NCBI GenBank assembly: GCA_021769625.1
Contig: JAETSN010000003.1
Span: 51,734 to 115,733 of the forward strand
DNA from: [Clostridium] symbiosum
Lineage (GTDB): Bacteria; Bacillota; Clostridia; Lachnospirales; Lachnospiraceae
DNA: 64,000 nucleotides
Direction of reading: 5' to 3'
The number at the start of each line of letters is the position of its first letter. The first letter of the stretch is position 1. Position numbers and translations under genes: made by a program. The notes under the pieces were generated by a model. That model was not told the DNA's origin, made no database searches, and saw only the letters and a list, made by a program, of their open reading frames with translations. Of this stretch, positions 34,295-44,147 are shown piece after piece.

Positions 34295-36310
34295 TTGAGC
34301 AAAGAGCAGGAGAATATAACGGAGGTCATACCGGAGGAACTGCCGGAGGAGGAGCAGCTTGTCTACTACAGGGATGCCTATTTCCGGGAGAGGAAGAAGG
34401 CGGCGCTTTTGGCGGGGCGGCTTTCCGATGCCAACGCGCAGGTGGAGGATCTGTCGGAAAAGCTGGCGAGGATCAAGGGGAGCGGGATATGGAAGCTGGC
34501 GAAACCGCTCCGGAGCCTTTACCATTTGATGAAACGGACCAAAGAGCGGGTGGGAAATTATGGTTCGCCCAAGGGGATCGCCCGCAAGATCAGGAATAAA
34601 ATGATCGAGAGGCAGGCGAGAGCGCAGCACGGCACGGCGAGTTTTCCGACGCCGGAGGAGGCGAAGAGGCAGAGGGAGACAAAGTTTTCCCGGGAAATCT
34701 GTTTCAGCATTCTGGTGCCTCTCTACAATACGCCGAAAAAATTCCTGACGGAGATGTTGGATTCCGTGGTAGGGCAGACATATGAGAACTGGCAGCTCTG
34801 TCTGGCGGACGGTTCTGACGCGGAACACGGGTTTGTGGGGGAGATCTGCGCGGAGTACGCGGCGAGGGACCCTAGGATCTGTTACCGGAAGCTGGAGAAA
34901 AACGAAGGGATATCAGGAAATACCAACGAATGCCTGAAAATGGCAACGGGTGACTATATCGGGCTTTTTGACCACGACGATGTGCTGCATCCTTCCGCTT
35001 TGTATGAGTATATGAAACGGATCTGCGAAGAGGGAGCGGATTACATTTATTGTGACGAGACGACTTTTAAGGGAAATAAAACGATAGATGATATGCTGAC
35101 GCTGCATTTTAAGCCGGATTTTGCCATTGATAATCTGCGCGCCAACAACTATATCTGCCATTTCAGCGTTTTCGACAGGAAGCTGCTTCAGGGGATGGAG
35201 CTGTTCCGCTCCCAGTTTGACGGCAGTCAGGACCATGATATGATCCTGCGTCTCACCTCCCGGGCGAAACATGTGGCGCATGTGCCGAAGCTTCTATATT
35301 ATTGGCGTTCCCATAAAGCGAGCGTGGCGGCGGACATCAACGCGAAGAGTTATGCGATCGAGGCGGCGAGGGGGGCTGTGGCGGATCATCTTAGGGTGAA
35401 CGGTTATGAAAATTTTGAGATCGTCAGCACAAAGGCGTTTGAGACGATCTTCCGCATCAAATACGAGGTGCAGGGGAATCCGAAGATTTCCATTGTGATC
35501 CCCAATAAGGATCATGTGGAGGATCTGTCGCGGTGCGTGGAGTCGATTTTGAAGCAGTCTACCTACGACAATTATGAGATCATCATTGTGGAGAATAATT
35601 CTGTCACACAGGAGATAGAGGAATATTATAAGAGTCTGGAAAAGTATGCCAATATCCGGATCGTGCGTTACGAGGGTGAGTTTAATTACGCAAAGATCAA
35701 TAATTTCGGTGCGTCTTTTGCGGGCGGGGAATACCTGGTGCTGCTGAATAATGACACGCAGGTGATCTCCATCAACTGGATGGAGGAACTTTTGATGTAT
35801 GCCCAGCGGAAAGATGTGGGGGCAGTGGGCGCGAAACTTTATTATGCGGATAAGACGATCCAGCATGCGGGTATCGTGATCGGGCTCGGCGCCCACCGGA
35901 CGGCAGGACATACACACTACCGGGTGGCACAGACCAATCTGGGCTATATGGGGAGGCTCTGTTACGCCCAGGATGTGACGGCGGTGACGGGCGCCTGCCT
36001 GATGGTAAAACGCGCCCTTTATGAAGAGCTGGGCGGACTGGACGAAAGCTTTGCGATTGCGCTGAACGATGTGGACTTCTGCCTGAGGTTACGGGAAAAG
36101 GGGCTGTTGAACGTGTGGAACCCGTACTGCGAGCTGTACCATTTTGAGTCCATTTCCAGGGGGCTGGATGATGCGGGGGAGAAGGCAAAGCGGTATGATG
36201 AGGAGTCGGCAAGGTTCAGAGAGAAGTGGAAGGAGGCGCTGGCGAAGGGCGATCCATACTATAACCCCAATTTTTCGCTGGATCGGAGCGACTACGCGCT
36301 GAAGGTATGA
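34295..36310 (+). CDS. Tandem two-domain GT2 glycosyltransferase
   Basis: A 671-residue protein starting at TTG with AGCAGGT upstream; no in-frame ATG precedes the catalytic region. After a short coiled coil (about 35-55) comes GT2 domain 1 (about 130-370: ISILVPLYNTP, NEGISGNTNECL, LFDHDDVLHP, DGSQDHDMILRL). GT2 domain 2 follows (about 395-640: ISIVIPNKDHV, VENNS, FNYAKINNFGA, LNNDTQVI, LNDVDFCLRLREKG). Double GT2 enzymes of this type build disaccharide repeats such as rhamnans, with each domain forming one linkage. Domain 1 is closely related to the protein at 48645. It follows copy 8 and the remnant element. Confidence 0.9.
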   Translation: MSKEQENITEVIPEELPEEEQLVYYRDAYFRERKKAALLAGRLSDANAQVEDLSEKLARIKGSGIWKLAKPLRSLYHLMKRTKERVGNYGSPKGIARKIRNKMIERQARAQHGTASFPTPEEAKRQRETKFSREICFSILVPLYNTPKKFLTEMLDSVVGQTYENWQLCLADGSDAEHGFVGEICAEYAARDPRICYRKLEKNEGISGNTNECLKMATGDYIGLFDHDDVLHPSALYEYMKRICEEGADYIYCDETTFKGNKTIDDMLTLHFKPDFAIDNLRANNYICHFSVFDRKLLQGMELFRSQFDGSQDHDMILRLTSRAKHVAHVPKLLYYWRSHKASVAADINAKSYAIEAARGAVADHLRVNGYENFEIVSTKAFETIFRIKYEVQGNPKISIVIPNKDHVEDLSRCVESILKQSTYDNYEIIIVENNSVTQEIEEYYKSLEKYANIRIVRYEGEFNYAKINNFGASFAGGEYLVLLNNDTQVISINWMEELLMYAQRKDVGAVGAKLYYADKTIQHAGIVIGLGAHRTAGHTHYRVAQTNLGYMGRLCYAQDVTAVTGACLMVKRALYEELGGLDESFAIALNDVDFCLRLREKGLLNVWNPYCELYHFESISRGLDDAGEKAKRYDEESARFREKWKEALAKGDPYYNPNFSLDRSDYALKV

Positions 36311-36361
36311 ACCGATGCAGTTAGTACCGGACGTCGGTTGCGAAAGAGGTATCAAAGAAAT

Positions 36362-37468
36362 ATGAGTAAAAAGCGTTTGGAATATATGGATATGGTGAAG
36401 GGCGTGGGAATCCTCGGCATTGTCGTCATGCATTCAACGACAGTGCCGCTGCAGGCGATCTGGTGGCTTTCTTCGGCTGCGACTCCGCTTTTTTTTCTTT
36501 CATCCGGCATGCTGATCGGTTATACGAAGGAGCCGGAAAAGAAGGGAAGAGAAGTGCTTGGCAGAAAAGCGCGTTCTCTGCTTTGGCCCTTTTTCAGTTT
36601 CAGCCTGCTCTACATCCTGCGGGATCTTGTGCGGGTACTCATGGGTATTTCCGATATGGAAGAGGTCCGGCTGGGGCTGAATGATATGGTTACTTTCTGG
36701 GGAAGTTCTGTGCTCTGGTTCCTGCCCGCCCTGTTTTTGGCGGAAAGTATGTTTATTTTTCTGCGGAAAATGTTTGGGGGCAGAAAATATGCGCTGGCGT
36801 GGACTGTCCTTACCTGCCTCGTGTTGACAGTAGTGTCATTTTTTGCTAATGATGCGCTGAAGCCTTTGGAAGGATTCTTTTTATCAAAGGGATTGCTCTA
36901 TGCGCTGTTGTGTGTGGCAAGAACCGTTTTGCGGGCGGTGTATGCGCTGCCCTTTGTGTGCGCCGGTTTTCTTCTGTTTGAGACGGGCAGAGAGTTCTGG
37001 GAAGGAAAAAAAGAGATTTCTTCCGCCTTGCAGCTTGCGGGCGGGATCGTCCTGTTTTTTGCGGGAATCCCGATCAGTGTCGCAAATGGTTATTTTGATT
37101 TCCGAAGTTTAAGTTTCGGGGAGACGCCCGTTTTGTTTTATCTGGCGGCTGTGCTCTCCTTCGCCGGTGTTGTCCTTGTCTGCAAAAGCATAAAGCCGTT
37201 TAGGCCGCTGATGTTTCTGGGCAAAAATTCCCTGATCATTATGGCGACCCATATCGACTTTTATTTTCTATATATCGGCCTGAATCTGGCAAACAGGCTG
37301 AACGGTTTTATCCCGGGGTGGAACCGCGTCTTTTTCTTTGTGAATGTGATCGGAGTTATGCTGCTGCTGGAGGTGCTTTGCATTGTGGTGATCAACAGGT
37401 TTTTTCCGTTATTGTCCGGAAGAAGGAGAAAAGCGGGGGCGAGACGGATTAGGGGAAGGGCAGGGTGA
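36362..37468 (+). CDS. Membrane acyltransferase, Acyltransferase_3 family
   Basis: About 368 residues and about ten membrane helices from the ATG at 36362 (AAAGAGG upstream); a TTG at 36338 is a weaker option. The N-terminus RLEYMDMVKGVGILGIVVMH is the classic start of OafA/WecH-type enzymes, with the conserved His at the end of helix 1. Such proteins move acetyl or succinyl groups across the membrane onto surface sugars. It is placed after the tandem GT2, so O-acetylation of this polymer is likely. The C-terminal tail is very basic (GRRRKAGARRIRGRAG). Confidence 0.88.
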   Translation: MSKKRLEYMDMVKGVGILGIVVMHSTTVPLQAIWWLSSAATPLFFLSSGMLIGYTKEPEKKGREVLGRKARSLLWPFFSFSLLYILRDLVRVLMGISDMEEVRLGLNDMVTFWGSSVLWFLPALFLAESMFIFLRKMFGGRKYALAWTVLTCLVLTVVSFFANDALKPLEGFFLSKGLLYALLCVARTVLRAVYALPFVCAGFLLFETGREFWEGKKEISSALQLAGGIVLFFAGIPISVANGYFDFRSLSFGETPVLFYLAAVLSFAGVVLVCKSIKPFRPLMFLGKNSLIIMATHIDFYFLYIGLNLANRLNGFIPGWNRVFFFVNVIGVMLLLEVLCIVVINRFFPLLSGRRRKAGARRIRGRAG

Positions 37469-37509
37469 GATGCTTGAGGGCTGATCATGATGTTAACAGG
37501 AGGTGTGGG

Positions 37510-39225
37510 ATGTCAAGAACGATAAGTATCGGGTGTCAGAATTTTGAAAAAATTCGGAATGAAGGATATTTCTATATTGATAAAACATCTTTTATACGCG
37601 AGTGGTGGGAAAACGGGGACAGCGTGACGCTGATCACACGCCCCAGAAGATTTGGCAAAACACTTACGATGAGTATGACAGAGCAGTTTTTTTCCGTGGA
37701 TTATGCGGACAGGAGCGACCTGTTTGAGGGGCTTTCTGTCTGGGATCACGAAAAATTTCGGAAGCTGCAGGGAACCTGCCCAGTCATCGGCCTGTCTTTT
37801 GCCAATATAAAAGAACGGGATTATGAGACTGCGCGCAGAAAGATATGTCAGTTGCTTTCCAATCTCTATTCCAGATATGGTTTTCTGTTGGAGGGGGATC
37901 TCCTGAATGAGAAGGAGAAGAAATTTTTTGACGCTGTTTCTGTGGATATGGACGATGTGACGGCAACACTGGCTTTGAACCAGCTGTCCTTGTATCTGTC
38001 CCGCTATTATGGAAAAAATGTCATTATTTTGCTGGATGAATATGATACGCCTATGCAGGAGGCGTATGTTGACGGATACTGGGAAGAAATGACTGCTTTT
38101 ACCAGAAGCATGTTTCATGCAGCTTTTAAGACAAATCCCTGCCTGGAACGTGCCATTATGACAGGAATTACGAGTGGTAAGATTGCTTCTTACGAAGCAA
38201 GGGAATCGATATTCTCCGACCTGAACAATTTGAAAGTGGTAACAACTACGTCAGAAGAGTATAAAGACAGTTTTGGCTTTACGGAGGAAGAAGTTTTTGG
38301 AGCATTGGAGGAATTCGGAATTCTGGAACGGCAACAGGAAGTAAAAAGTTGGTATGATGGTTTTACTTTTGGAAGCCGAACCGATATTTATAATCCCTGG
38401 TCTATATTAAATTATCTTGATACTGGAAAGGTAGGCGTCTACTGGGCAAATTCCAGTTCCAACAGTCTGGTTGGAAAGCTGATCAGAGAAGGAAACGGAG
38501 AGTTAAAACAGAAATTCGAAAGCCTGTTGAAAGGCGAAACGATTCAGACGGAGATTGACGAACAGATCGTGTATGGGGAGCTGAACGGCAGTGAAGCCGG
38601 AGTCTGGAGCCTGCTGGTTGCAAGCGGATATCTGAAAGTGATCAGTTATGAGGACTATCTGGATATAGGAGAGATGGAATTTCCGGAGTATGAGCTTGGG
38701 CTGACAAACTATGAAGTGAGACTGATGTTTCATTCCATGGTGAAGCGCTGGTTCCAAAAAAGCGAGGGGGATTATAACGGATTTATCAAAGCACTTTTAA
38801 AAGATGACCTGAAAGCGATGAATATTTATATGAATCGTGTAGCGCTTGTGACCTTCAGCTATTTCGATACCGGAAAGGGACCCTTCGGGGCGGAACCGGA
38901 GCGATTTTACCACGGCTTTGTGCTGGGGCTGATGGTGGAACTGGCGGATCGATATGTGCTGACATCTAACAGGGAGAGTGGTTTCGGCAGGTATGATGTG
39001 ATGTTGGAACCGAAAAATATGCAGGATATGGCAGTTATTCTGGAGTTTAAGGTGCAGGATGACGAGGAGGAGAAAGATCTTTCAGATACGGTGCAGGCGG
39101 CTTTGGCGCAGATTGAAGAGTTAAAATACGAGGCGGCATTGACAGGAAGAGGGATTCCGAAAGAGCGGATCAGAAAATACGGCTTTGCTTTTTGCGGAAA
39201 AAAGGTGTTGATCGGACGGGGATGA
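37510..39225 (+). CDS. AAA-ATPase-like / PDDEXK_9 protein, copy 1
   Basis: A 571-residue protein from the ATG at 37510, which has AGGAGG eight bases upstream. The N-terminal AAA-ATPase-like domain has TRPRRFGKT as Walker A (about 43-51) and IILLDEYDTPM as Walker B. Also conserved are SDLNNL, WYDGFTFG and YNPWSILNYL. The C-terminal nuclease-like domain has SGFGRYDVMLEP and VILEFKV (D, ExK pattern of PD-(D/E)XK). The family (PF09820 plus PF08011) is common and multi-copy in gut anaerobes; its role is unknown. An intact relative is at 61954 and a broken one at 44143. Confidence 0.92.
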   Translation: MSRTISIGCQNFEKIRNEGYFYIDKTSFIREWWENGDSVTLITRPRRFGKTLTMSMTEQFFSVDYADRSDLFEGLSVWDHEKFRKLQGTCPVIGLSFANIKERDYETARRKICQLLSNLYSRYGFLLEGDLLNEKEKKFFDAVSVDMDDVTATLALNQLSLYLSRYYGKNVIILLDEYDTPMQEAYVDGYWEEMTAFTRSMFHAAFKTNPCLERAIMTGITSGKIASYEARESIFSDLNNLKVVTTTSEEYKDSFGFTEEEVFGALEEFGILERQQEVKSWYDGFTFGSRTDIYNPWSILNYLDTGKVGVYWANSSSNSLVGKLIREGNGELKQKFESLLKGETIQTEIDEQIVYGELNGSEAGVWSLLVASGYLKVISYEDYLDIGEMEFPEYELGLTNYEVRLMFHSMVKRWFQKSEGDYNGFIKALLKDDLKAMNIYMNRVALVTFSYFDTGKGPFGAEPERFYHGFVLGLMVELADRYVLTSNRESGFGRYDVMLEPKNMQDMAVILEFKVQDDEEEKDLSDTVQAALAQIEELKYEAALTGRGIPKERIRKYGFAFCGKKVLIGRG

Positions 39226-39239
39226 TACTTTTGAAAGCG

Positions 39240-39268
39240 GGACAGGAAAATCTTCCTGTCCTTTTTTT
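39240..39268 (+). terminator. Rho-independent terminator
   Basis: GGACAGGAA and TTCCTGTCC form a perfect 9-bp stem with loop AATC, followed by seven T. It closes the PDDEXK_9 gene before the convergent peptidase gene. Confidence 0.85.
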
Positions 39269-39289
39269 CAAATGATGCAAAGCGAAATA

Positions 39290-40966
39290 TTACAGGTATT
39301 TTGTGATGGCTTCTATGACCTTCTCCACCGTCCCTTCTTCAAAAGGACTGCTCAGATTCCCGATTGAGAGGAGTTCGGGATAACTCTTTGTTCCGCCAGC
39401 GCAGCAGAGGCGGTGATAGTCTTTCCATGCAGCCTGAAAATCGCTGTTCATGCGCTCGTAATATTCCAGTGAGCCGATGCGTGCCAAGGCGTAATCGATG
39501 TAATAGAAAGGGCATACAAAGATATGCAGTTTCTGCATCCAGAATCCGCCCTGTTCCAGAAAAGAATTCCCGCCGTAATTGCGCCAGGGGAGATACTTTT
39601 TCTCAAGTTCCCGCCATACCTTTCTTCTGGCCCGGCTGTCAGTTAATCTCTCAAGGTAAACCCGATGCTGGAATTCATCGACACAGGCTATATAGGGTAT
39701 GAACTGAAGCTCGCTCCACAGATGGGCTTTGCGGTATTTTTCCGCCTGGTTCCCCAAAAACAGATTCATCCAGGGATAGGTGAAAAATTCCATTGTCATG
39801 GAGTGGATCTCGTCAACTTCCTCCGAAGAAAATGCCTGCTCGGAGAGGGAGATTCTACGGGATGCTTCAAAAGCCTGAAAGGCATGTCCTGCTTCATGGG
39901 TCAGCACATCCACATCCGCATCCGTGCCGTTGAAGTTTGAGAAGATGAAAGGCGCCTTGTACTCGGGAAGTATCGTACAGTAGCCGCCCTGCTGCTTGCC
40001 CGGCCTTGTCTCTAAATCGAACAGGCCGTACTGCAGCATGTAATCGAAAAATGTGCCTGTCTCATCGGAAAGCTCGCGGTACATTCTTCCCGCCTGCGCG
40101 AGCATGTCCTCTTTTGTGCCCTTCGGCACGGCGTTTCCCTCAGGATATGCAAGAGCTTCATCATAATAATAGAGCGTTTCGACGCCGAGCCGTTCCCTCT
40201 GTCTTTCATATAAGGCGCTGCAGAGGGGGACAACATGACGGAGGATCTGTTCCCGGAACAGAGCCACATCGTCCAGCGTGTAGGTATAACGTTTGTTCTT
40301 AAGAAAAATCATTTCCTCATAGCCGGAAAAACCGAGGTTTTCAGCCATTTTCAGACGGATGTCGATGAGTTCGCTGTAGATTTCATCCAGCTCTCCGGAG
40401 ATGGATTCATACAGCGCGGCCCAGGCTTCCATGGCTTCTTTTCTTACTGCCCGTTCGGGGCACTGCATCTTTTTTAGAAGGCCGTAGAAGTTCAGGGATT
40501 CCCCCTGAAAGTCGGTCCGGGAGGAAGCGGTGATCTTGCTGTATTTTTGTGTGAGCGCGCTTTCCCGTACCTGAAGTTCCATGTTGCACTCGGAGGCAAG
40601 GCGCATGCGGCTTTTCACATTCTGTATATATTGAGTGCCGAATTCGTTTTCAAAATCGTGCAGGAACCGGCTTTTCAGGAATACTTCATGGAATTTTTTC
40701 ATTTCGACCTGAATTTTCGGCTTTACACTGTGAAAATACTCCATTTCTTTTTCATAAAACGTATCCAGCGTATTGATACTGTTGCAGATGGAAGCGAGTT
40801 CTTCCATAGTGGTGAAGTGTTCCTGCTGACGGTTCAGATCCAGAAAGATTTCTCTTGCCTCCTCGTAGTTTCCGCTCCTGGTGAGCGCAGCGGCGGATCT
40901 GCCTATTTGGGCGAGAAGCGCTTTTTCATCCGGTCTTACATAGTTGAGTTTTGAAAAATGTTCCAT
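39290..40966 (-). CDS. M3-family oligoendopeptidase (PepF-like)
   Basis: A 558-residue cytoplasmic zinc metallopeptidase. The HEAGH motif is at about 355-359, and the third ligand Glu sits in EEVDEIHSMTMEF about 25 residues later. The C-terminal half carries the FxYxxxA-like FYYIDYALARIG block typical of M3 enzymes. It is shorter than classic PepF (about 600) but within the range of this clostridial subgroup. The start ATG follows AGGAGGCC on the minus strand. It lies 31 bp downstream of the Rpn gene on the same strand, so co-transcription is possible. Confidence 0.93.
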   Translation of the reverse strand: MEHFSKLNYVRPDEKALLAQIGRSAAALTRSGNYEEAREIFLDLNRQQEHFTTMEELASICNSINTLDTFYEKEMEYFHSVKPKIQVEMKKFHEVFLKSRFLHDFENEFGTQYIQNVKSRMRLASECNMELQVRESALTQKYSKITASSRTDFQGESLNFYGLLKKMQCPERAVRKEAMEAWAALYESISGELDEIYSELIDIRLKMAENLGFSGYEEMIFLKNKRYTYTLDDVALFREQILRHVVPLCSALYERQRERLGVETLYYYDEALAYPEGNAVPKGTKEDMLAQAGRMYRELSDETGTFFDYMLQYGLFDLETRPGKQQGGYCTILPEYKAPFIFSNFNGTDADVDVLTHEAGHAFQAFEASRRISLSEQAFSSEEVDEIHSMTMEFFTYPWMNLFLGNQAEKYRKAHLWSELQFIPYIACVDEFQHRVYLERLTDSRARRKVWRELEKKYLPWRNYGGNSFLEQGGFWMQKLHIFVCPFYYIDYALARIGSLEYYERMNSDFQAAWKDYHRLCCAGGTKSYPELLSIGNLSSPFEEGTVEKVIEAITKYL

Positions 40967-40997
40967 CGTGGCCTCCTTTTTGGTCAGGAAAATGATA

Positions 40998-41921
40998 TCA
41001 GTCAGTTTTTGTCAGAGAAAGCAGTTTGTTTTGGCGTTCCAGTTCCTGATGAAGCCTGCTTATCTCATCTTTCAGGGAGATGTTTTCATCTTTTAGAGAC
41101 GTAATCTCACCTTTCAAGGAAGTATTCTCGCTTTCCAGATGCTTATTGGCGGACTCCGCATCCTCGATCCGCTTATCGATCCGCCTCATTTGGAATTCGT
41201 ATTCTTCCCGCATCTGGCAGGCATATCTTGTCATCTCGTCGCCGTTTGATCTGTAAAGTTCCTGTGCCACTTTGCTGAAAGTAGGGTTGCCATCTGCCAG
41301 CATTTTGATCTCCTTCCATGTAGTCGCTTTAAAGAGCGAAGCCCAGCGGACAAGCCCGCGCTCCCTGTCCGCCTCCGTTGCCAGATTGATATGCTTTAAT
41401 TCTAGCACACGCAGCTCAAACTTGTCATTATAAATATATGAATTTTCCATATCCATTAGTTTATAGGAGGCATAGAATTTTGGATTCTTCGGGAACAGGT
41501 TGAAATCGAGGATACCGATGTGGAGCACCGACTTCGTTGAGGCGTACTGTTCCCCGCGGTAGAGCTGGTCGAAGGAACGGCAGAGATAACTCAAAGAGCG
41601 GTCAGCCCAGTCTCCGAGATTGTTGACCTGCATTTCGATGTTCAGGATGGTGTTATTGTTTAGCAGGATATTGATATCCAGAACAAAAGCTTTCTCCTGA
41701 ACAGTATCGCCTGGCAGGAGGGGGTTTTTGATCTCAAGGGAAATGATCTCCTCCCGCTTCAGGTCCAGAAGGGAGCAGAGCAGCTCCGCCAGAATGTCCG
41801 TATGGCGGAAGATCACATTGAACATGTAGTCGTTGGTCATGGTGTACCTGATGTTTCCGGTCGCGTTCAGATAGGAACCGGATACTGTGTTTTCAGTAAG
41901 ATTTGTTATAGAATTTTGCAT
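40998..41921 (-). CDS. Rpn-family PD-(D/E)XK nuclease / transposase-like protein
   Basis: A 307-residue protein of the PDDEXK_2/Rpn group. The N-terminal MTNDYMFNVIFRHTDILAEL followed by LEIKNPLLPG, KAFVLDINILLNNN and LNIEMQV carry the D and ExQ residues of the nuclease core. The C-terminal 70 residues form a Glu/Lys/Ser heptad coiled coil with repeats of L-K-x-E-I-S/T. AAGGAG lies upstream of the ATG. Rpn proteins promote recombination in E. coli; relatives are abundant in gut Clostridia. The candidate minus-strand promoter is TTGCAT, 17 bases, TATAAT (-10 at 42118-42113). Confidence 0.88.
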   Translation of the reverse strand: MQNSITNLTENTVSGSYLNATGNIRYTMTNDYMFNVIFRHTDILAELLCSLLDLKREEIISLEIKNPLLPGDTVQEKAFVLDINILLNNNTILNIEMQVNNLGDWADRSLSYLCRSFDQLYRGEQYASTKSVLHIGILDFNLFPKNPKFYASYKLMDMENSYIYNDKFELRVLELKHINLATEADRERGLVRWASLFKATTWKEIKMLADGNPTFSKVAQELYRSNGDEMTRYACQMREEYEFQMRRIDKRIEDAESANKHLESENTSLKGEITSLKDENISLKDEISRLHQELERQNKLLSLTKTD

Positions 41922-42384
41922 GATAGAAACTCCTTTTGATGTGCTTGATGTGATGGCTACAAAAAACGGAAAGTTTTTCGGCAGTCACGGATTGATGATA
42001 TTTTGTAATAAACAGGGATGGTGAAATAGTAGTGATGAAAATTTAGCCGGCGGGCTGATGGTAAAGATATAAAATAGATGTCACAACGCAAAGATGCGCC
42101 TGGAATGGGTTTATTATACTCGGGTAATACGGCATATGCAAGTGCTTTTGAAAGAAATATAAAAATACTTTACAAGATAAACAAAATCATGCTATCATTA
42201 CCCTGCACAAATCTGGAAATCTGAAGTTCTGATATCACATCTGTGACAAATCATTTGTTTCTTGCACGGAACCCTTACAGGAGAAAACAGGAGAGGAAGG
42301 TAGATGGGAAGATCAGATGAATATCGGATGCTTTTTTAAAATACGGCGCTTTCAGTTTAATGGCGCCGTGGGTGGAGAACGGGG
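41922..42384. other. AT-rich intergenic region with divergent promoters
   Basis: It holds the minus-strand promoter of the Rpn gene (-10 TATAAT at 42118-42113). A plus-strand promoter candidate, TTTACA (42169-42174), 18 bases, TATCAT (42193-42198), would once have driven the kinase that is now a pseudogene. I find no intact gene in it. Confidence 0.55.
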
Positions 42385-43574
42385 AAGGATGAAAAGAAAG
42401 AGGACATACAGTATGTGCTGCAGAATACAAGCCAGCAGTTGCAATCCCATATGCAGTTTATCGAGGACGGCGCCATTTCCATCCGGCATAATGTGATGCT
42501 GGACGATTTCTTTGACAGGGAGGATTATGACGAGGATGTGGCGAAGAAACAGCTCTCCTACTGCATGAAGCTGTTTTTGGACCGCAATACGATCAACCGT
42601 CAGCTTTCGTTCGTTGTCAGCGTCTATCTTTTCAATAACCGGGATGAGTATGTTTACGACCGCTGCTGTGCATCCACGGTGGACTTTCAGCAGTATGAGA
42701 TGGAAAAATATGCGAAGCTGCACTAAAAGTTCAAGGAGCAGGGGCTTCAATATAAAACATATACGGATACGGAGAGCATAAATCTCTGTTTCAGGATCTA
42801 CGATGACCGTATGCAGGAACGCGGGATGTGCTCGGCTATGTAAATCCCTGTGGTTTCGGGATATATTCGGTGGTGTCCGCGGTGAGAGAAAATATATTTG
42901 CGCTGCTGGAACCCACGGTTTTTGTATTCGGCGCAGGGTTTATCCTTGTGCTGGGGCTTACGGTTTTTGTGGCATTCAGTACGAGCTACCGGTTCACAAA
43001 ACCGATGTCGGGGCTGAGCGAGAGAATCAAAGCCTTCGGCGATCGGAATTTTGATGTCAGGATGGGAGACTCGTCGATCCAGGAATTTCACGATATCGGA
43101 GTTGTGTTCAATGAAATGGCGGATCATATCAGGCATCTGATCATGCAGGTATATGAAAAGGAGATCCTCGCGGCGCGTCTGCAGGTGAAATATCTGCAGG
43201 CACAGATCAATCCCCATTTTCAGCATGACGTGCTGGCAATGCTCGGGCTGAAGGCAAAAATGGCAGGCGATGAGGAAGTGTACGAAGGGCTTCAGGCATT
43301 TTCCGAACTGGTGCAGGGGAAGATATTATGGGAGGGGGAGATCATGATCAGGGTATCGGAGGAATTGGAGATCGTACAGTTCTACCTGTATCTCCAGCAC
43401 AGCCGTTTTCAGGAAAAGATATCCTGTGAGATAGACATTGCGGAGAAGGAGATAAAGCGGGACCTGATCCCAAGGCTGCTGATCGAACCCCTCGTGGAAA
43501 ATGCGGTGTCCCACGGACTGGAACCCAAACCGGATAAGGGACGGGTGAAGGTAGCGCTGTGGGAACAGGAATAG
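42385..43574 (+). pseudogene. YesM-like sensor histidine kinase, decayed
   Basis: Remains of a membrane sensor kinase of the His_kinase/HATPase (YesM/LytS-like) type. The extracellular part reads on from EDIQYVLQNTSQQ but has lost its start and first helix. It meets a TAA at about 42724, shifts frame near 42825, then continues as a membrane helix, a HAMP-like stretch and the phosphoacceptor block LQAQINPHFQHD. The N box LIEPLVENAVSHGL is present, but the rest of the ATP-binding domain is gone. Such kinases usually control carbohydrate uptake operons, which fits the fucosidase fragment next to it. Confidence 0.82.
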
Positions 43575-43596
43575 AAACAACGAAGCGTATAAGGGG

Positions 43597-43862
43597 AGAA
43601 GATCGACTTTGACCGGTATCTGGACTATATGCACGGGCAGGTGAGAGAACTGGTGACAGGCTACGGGAAGCTGGATCTGCTGTGGTTTGATTTTTCCTAC
43701 GATGATATGGCGGGCGAAAAGTGGAGGGCGTCGGAGCTGATTGAAATGGTGCGGTCCTATCAGCCGGATGTGGCGTTTGTCTCCTTTGGGGAGAATCAGG
43801 CATTCACATATCCGCTGCCGGATGAAAAGGATACGGTGCTGAAGATCAGGATGAAGAGGTGA
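43597..43862 (+). pseudogene. GH29 alpha-L-fucosidase fragment
   Basis: An 88-codon fragment. RYLDYMHGQVRELVTGYGK followed by LDLLWFDFSYDDM and GEKWRASELIEMVRSYQPD is the catalytic-nucleophile region of GH29 fucosidases (Asp in WFD). It then jumps to a tail, FTYPLPDEKDTVLKIR, that looks like the C-terminal end of the same enzyme, so most of the gene has been deleted internally. It follows the truncated kinase after about 20 bases. Confidence 0.75.
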
Positions 43863-43937
43863 GGTTTTGTGGACAGGGGGGAGCCTTGGGAACGGGTTTG
43901 GGATTTTGAGAAGGTGAAAATGTTGAGAGGAGGGGTG

Positions 43938-44147
43938 ATGGAAGACAGATTACGGATTATATTAAAAGAATACATTGAGAACGTGGAGAATGTATGCAAT
44001 ATTTTAATAAAAAGCATCAACTCTTCTGAAAATCTTGCTATCAAAAATAAGTACGATTTTTACCGATACAGGGCAAACTGTAAAAGCATGGAGTTTGAGG
44101 CGGAAGGGATCAGTTATCGATTGCATGGCAGAGGATGCATAGCTTAA
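43938..44147 (+). CDS. Small protein of unknown function, possibly 3'-truncated
   Basis: A 69-residue ORF with an ATG at 43938 directly behind a strong AGGAGG. The helix-rich start MEDRLRIILKEYIENV is followed by a basic middle and the end GISYRLHGRGCIA. The abrupt end, which runs into the truncated ATPase in another frame, suggests the 3' part was lost. I do not recognise the family with confidence. The good ribosome site means it may still be made. Confidence 0.4.
   Translation: MEDRLRIILKEYIENVENVCNILIKSINSSENLAIKNKYDFYRYRANCKSMEFEAEGISYRLHGRGCIA

Noticed and set aside
36327..36341. ACCGGACGTCGGTTG as an excision scar of a covarying element
   Set aside because: It resembles the two element flanks joined together, but 15 bases are too few to distinguish from chance.
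42415..42726. Small independent gene of 103 residues
   Set aside because: Its sequence continues as the extracellular part of the decayed sensor kinase in both directions.
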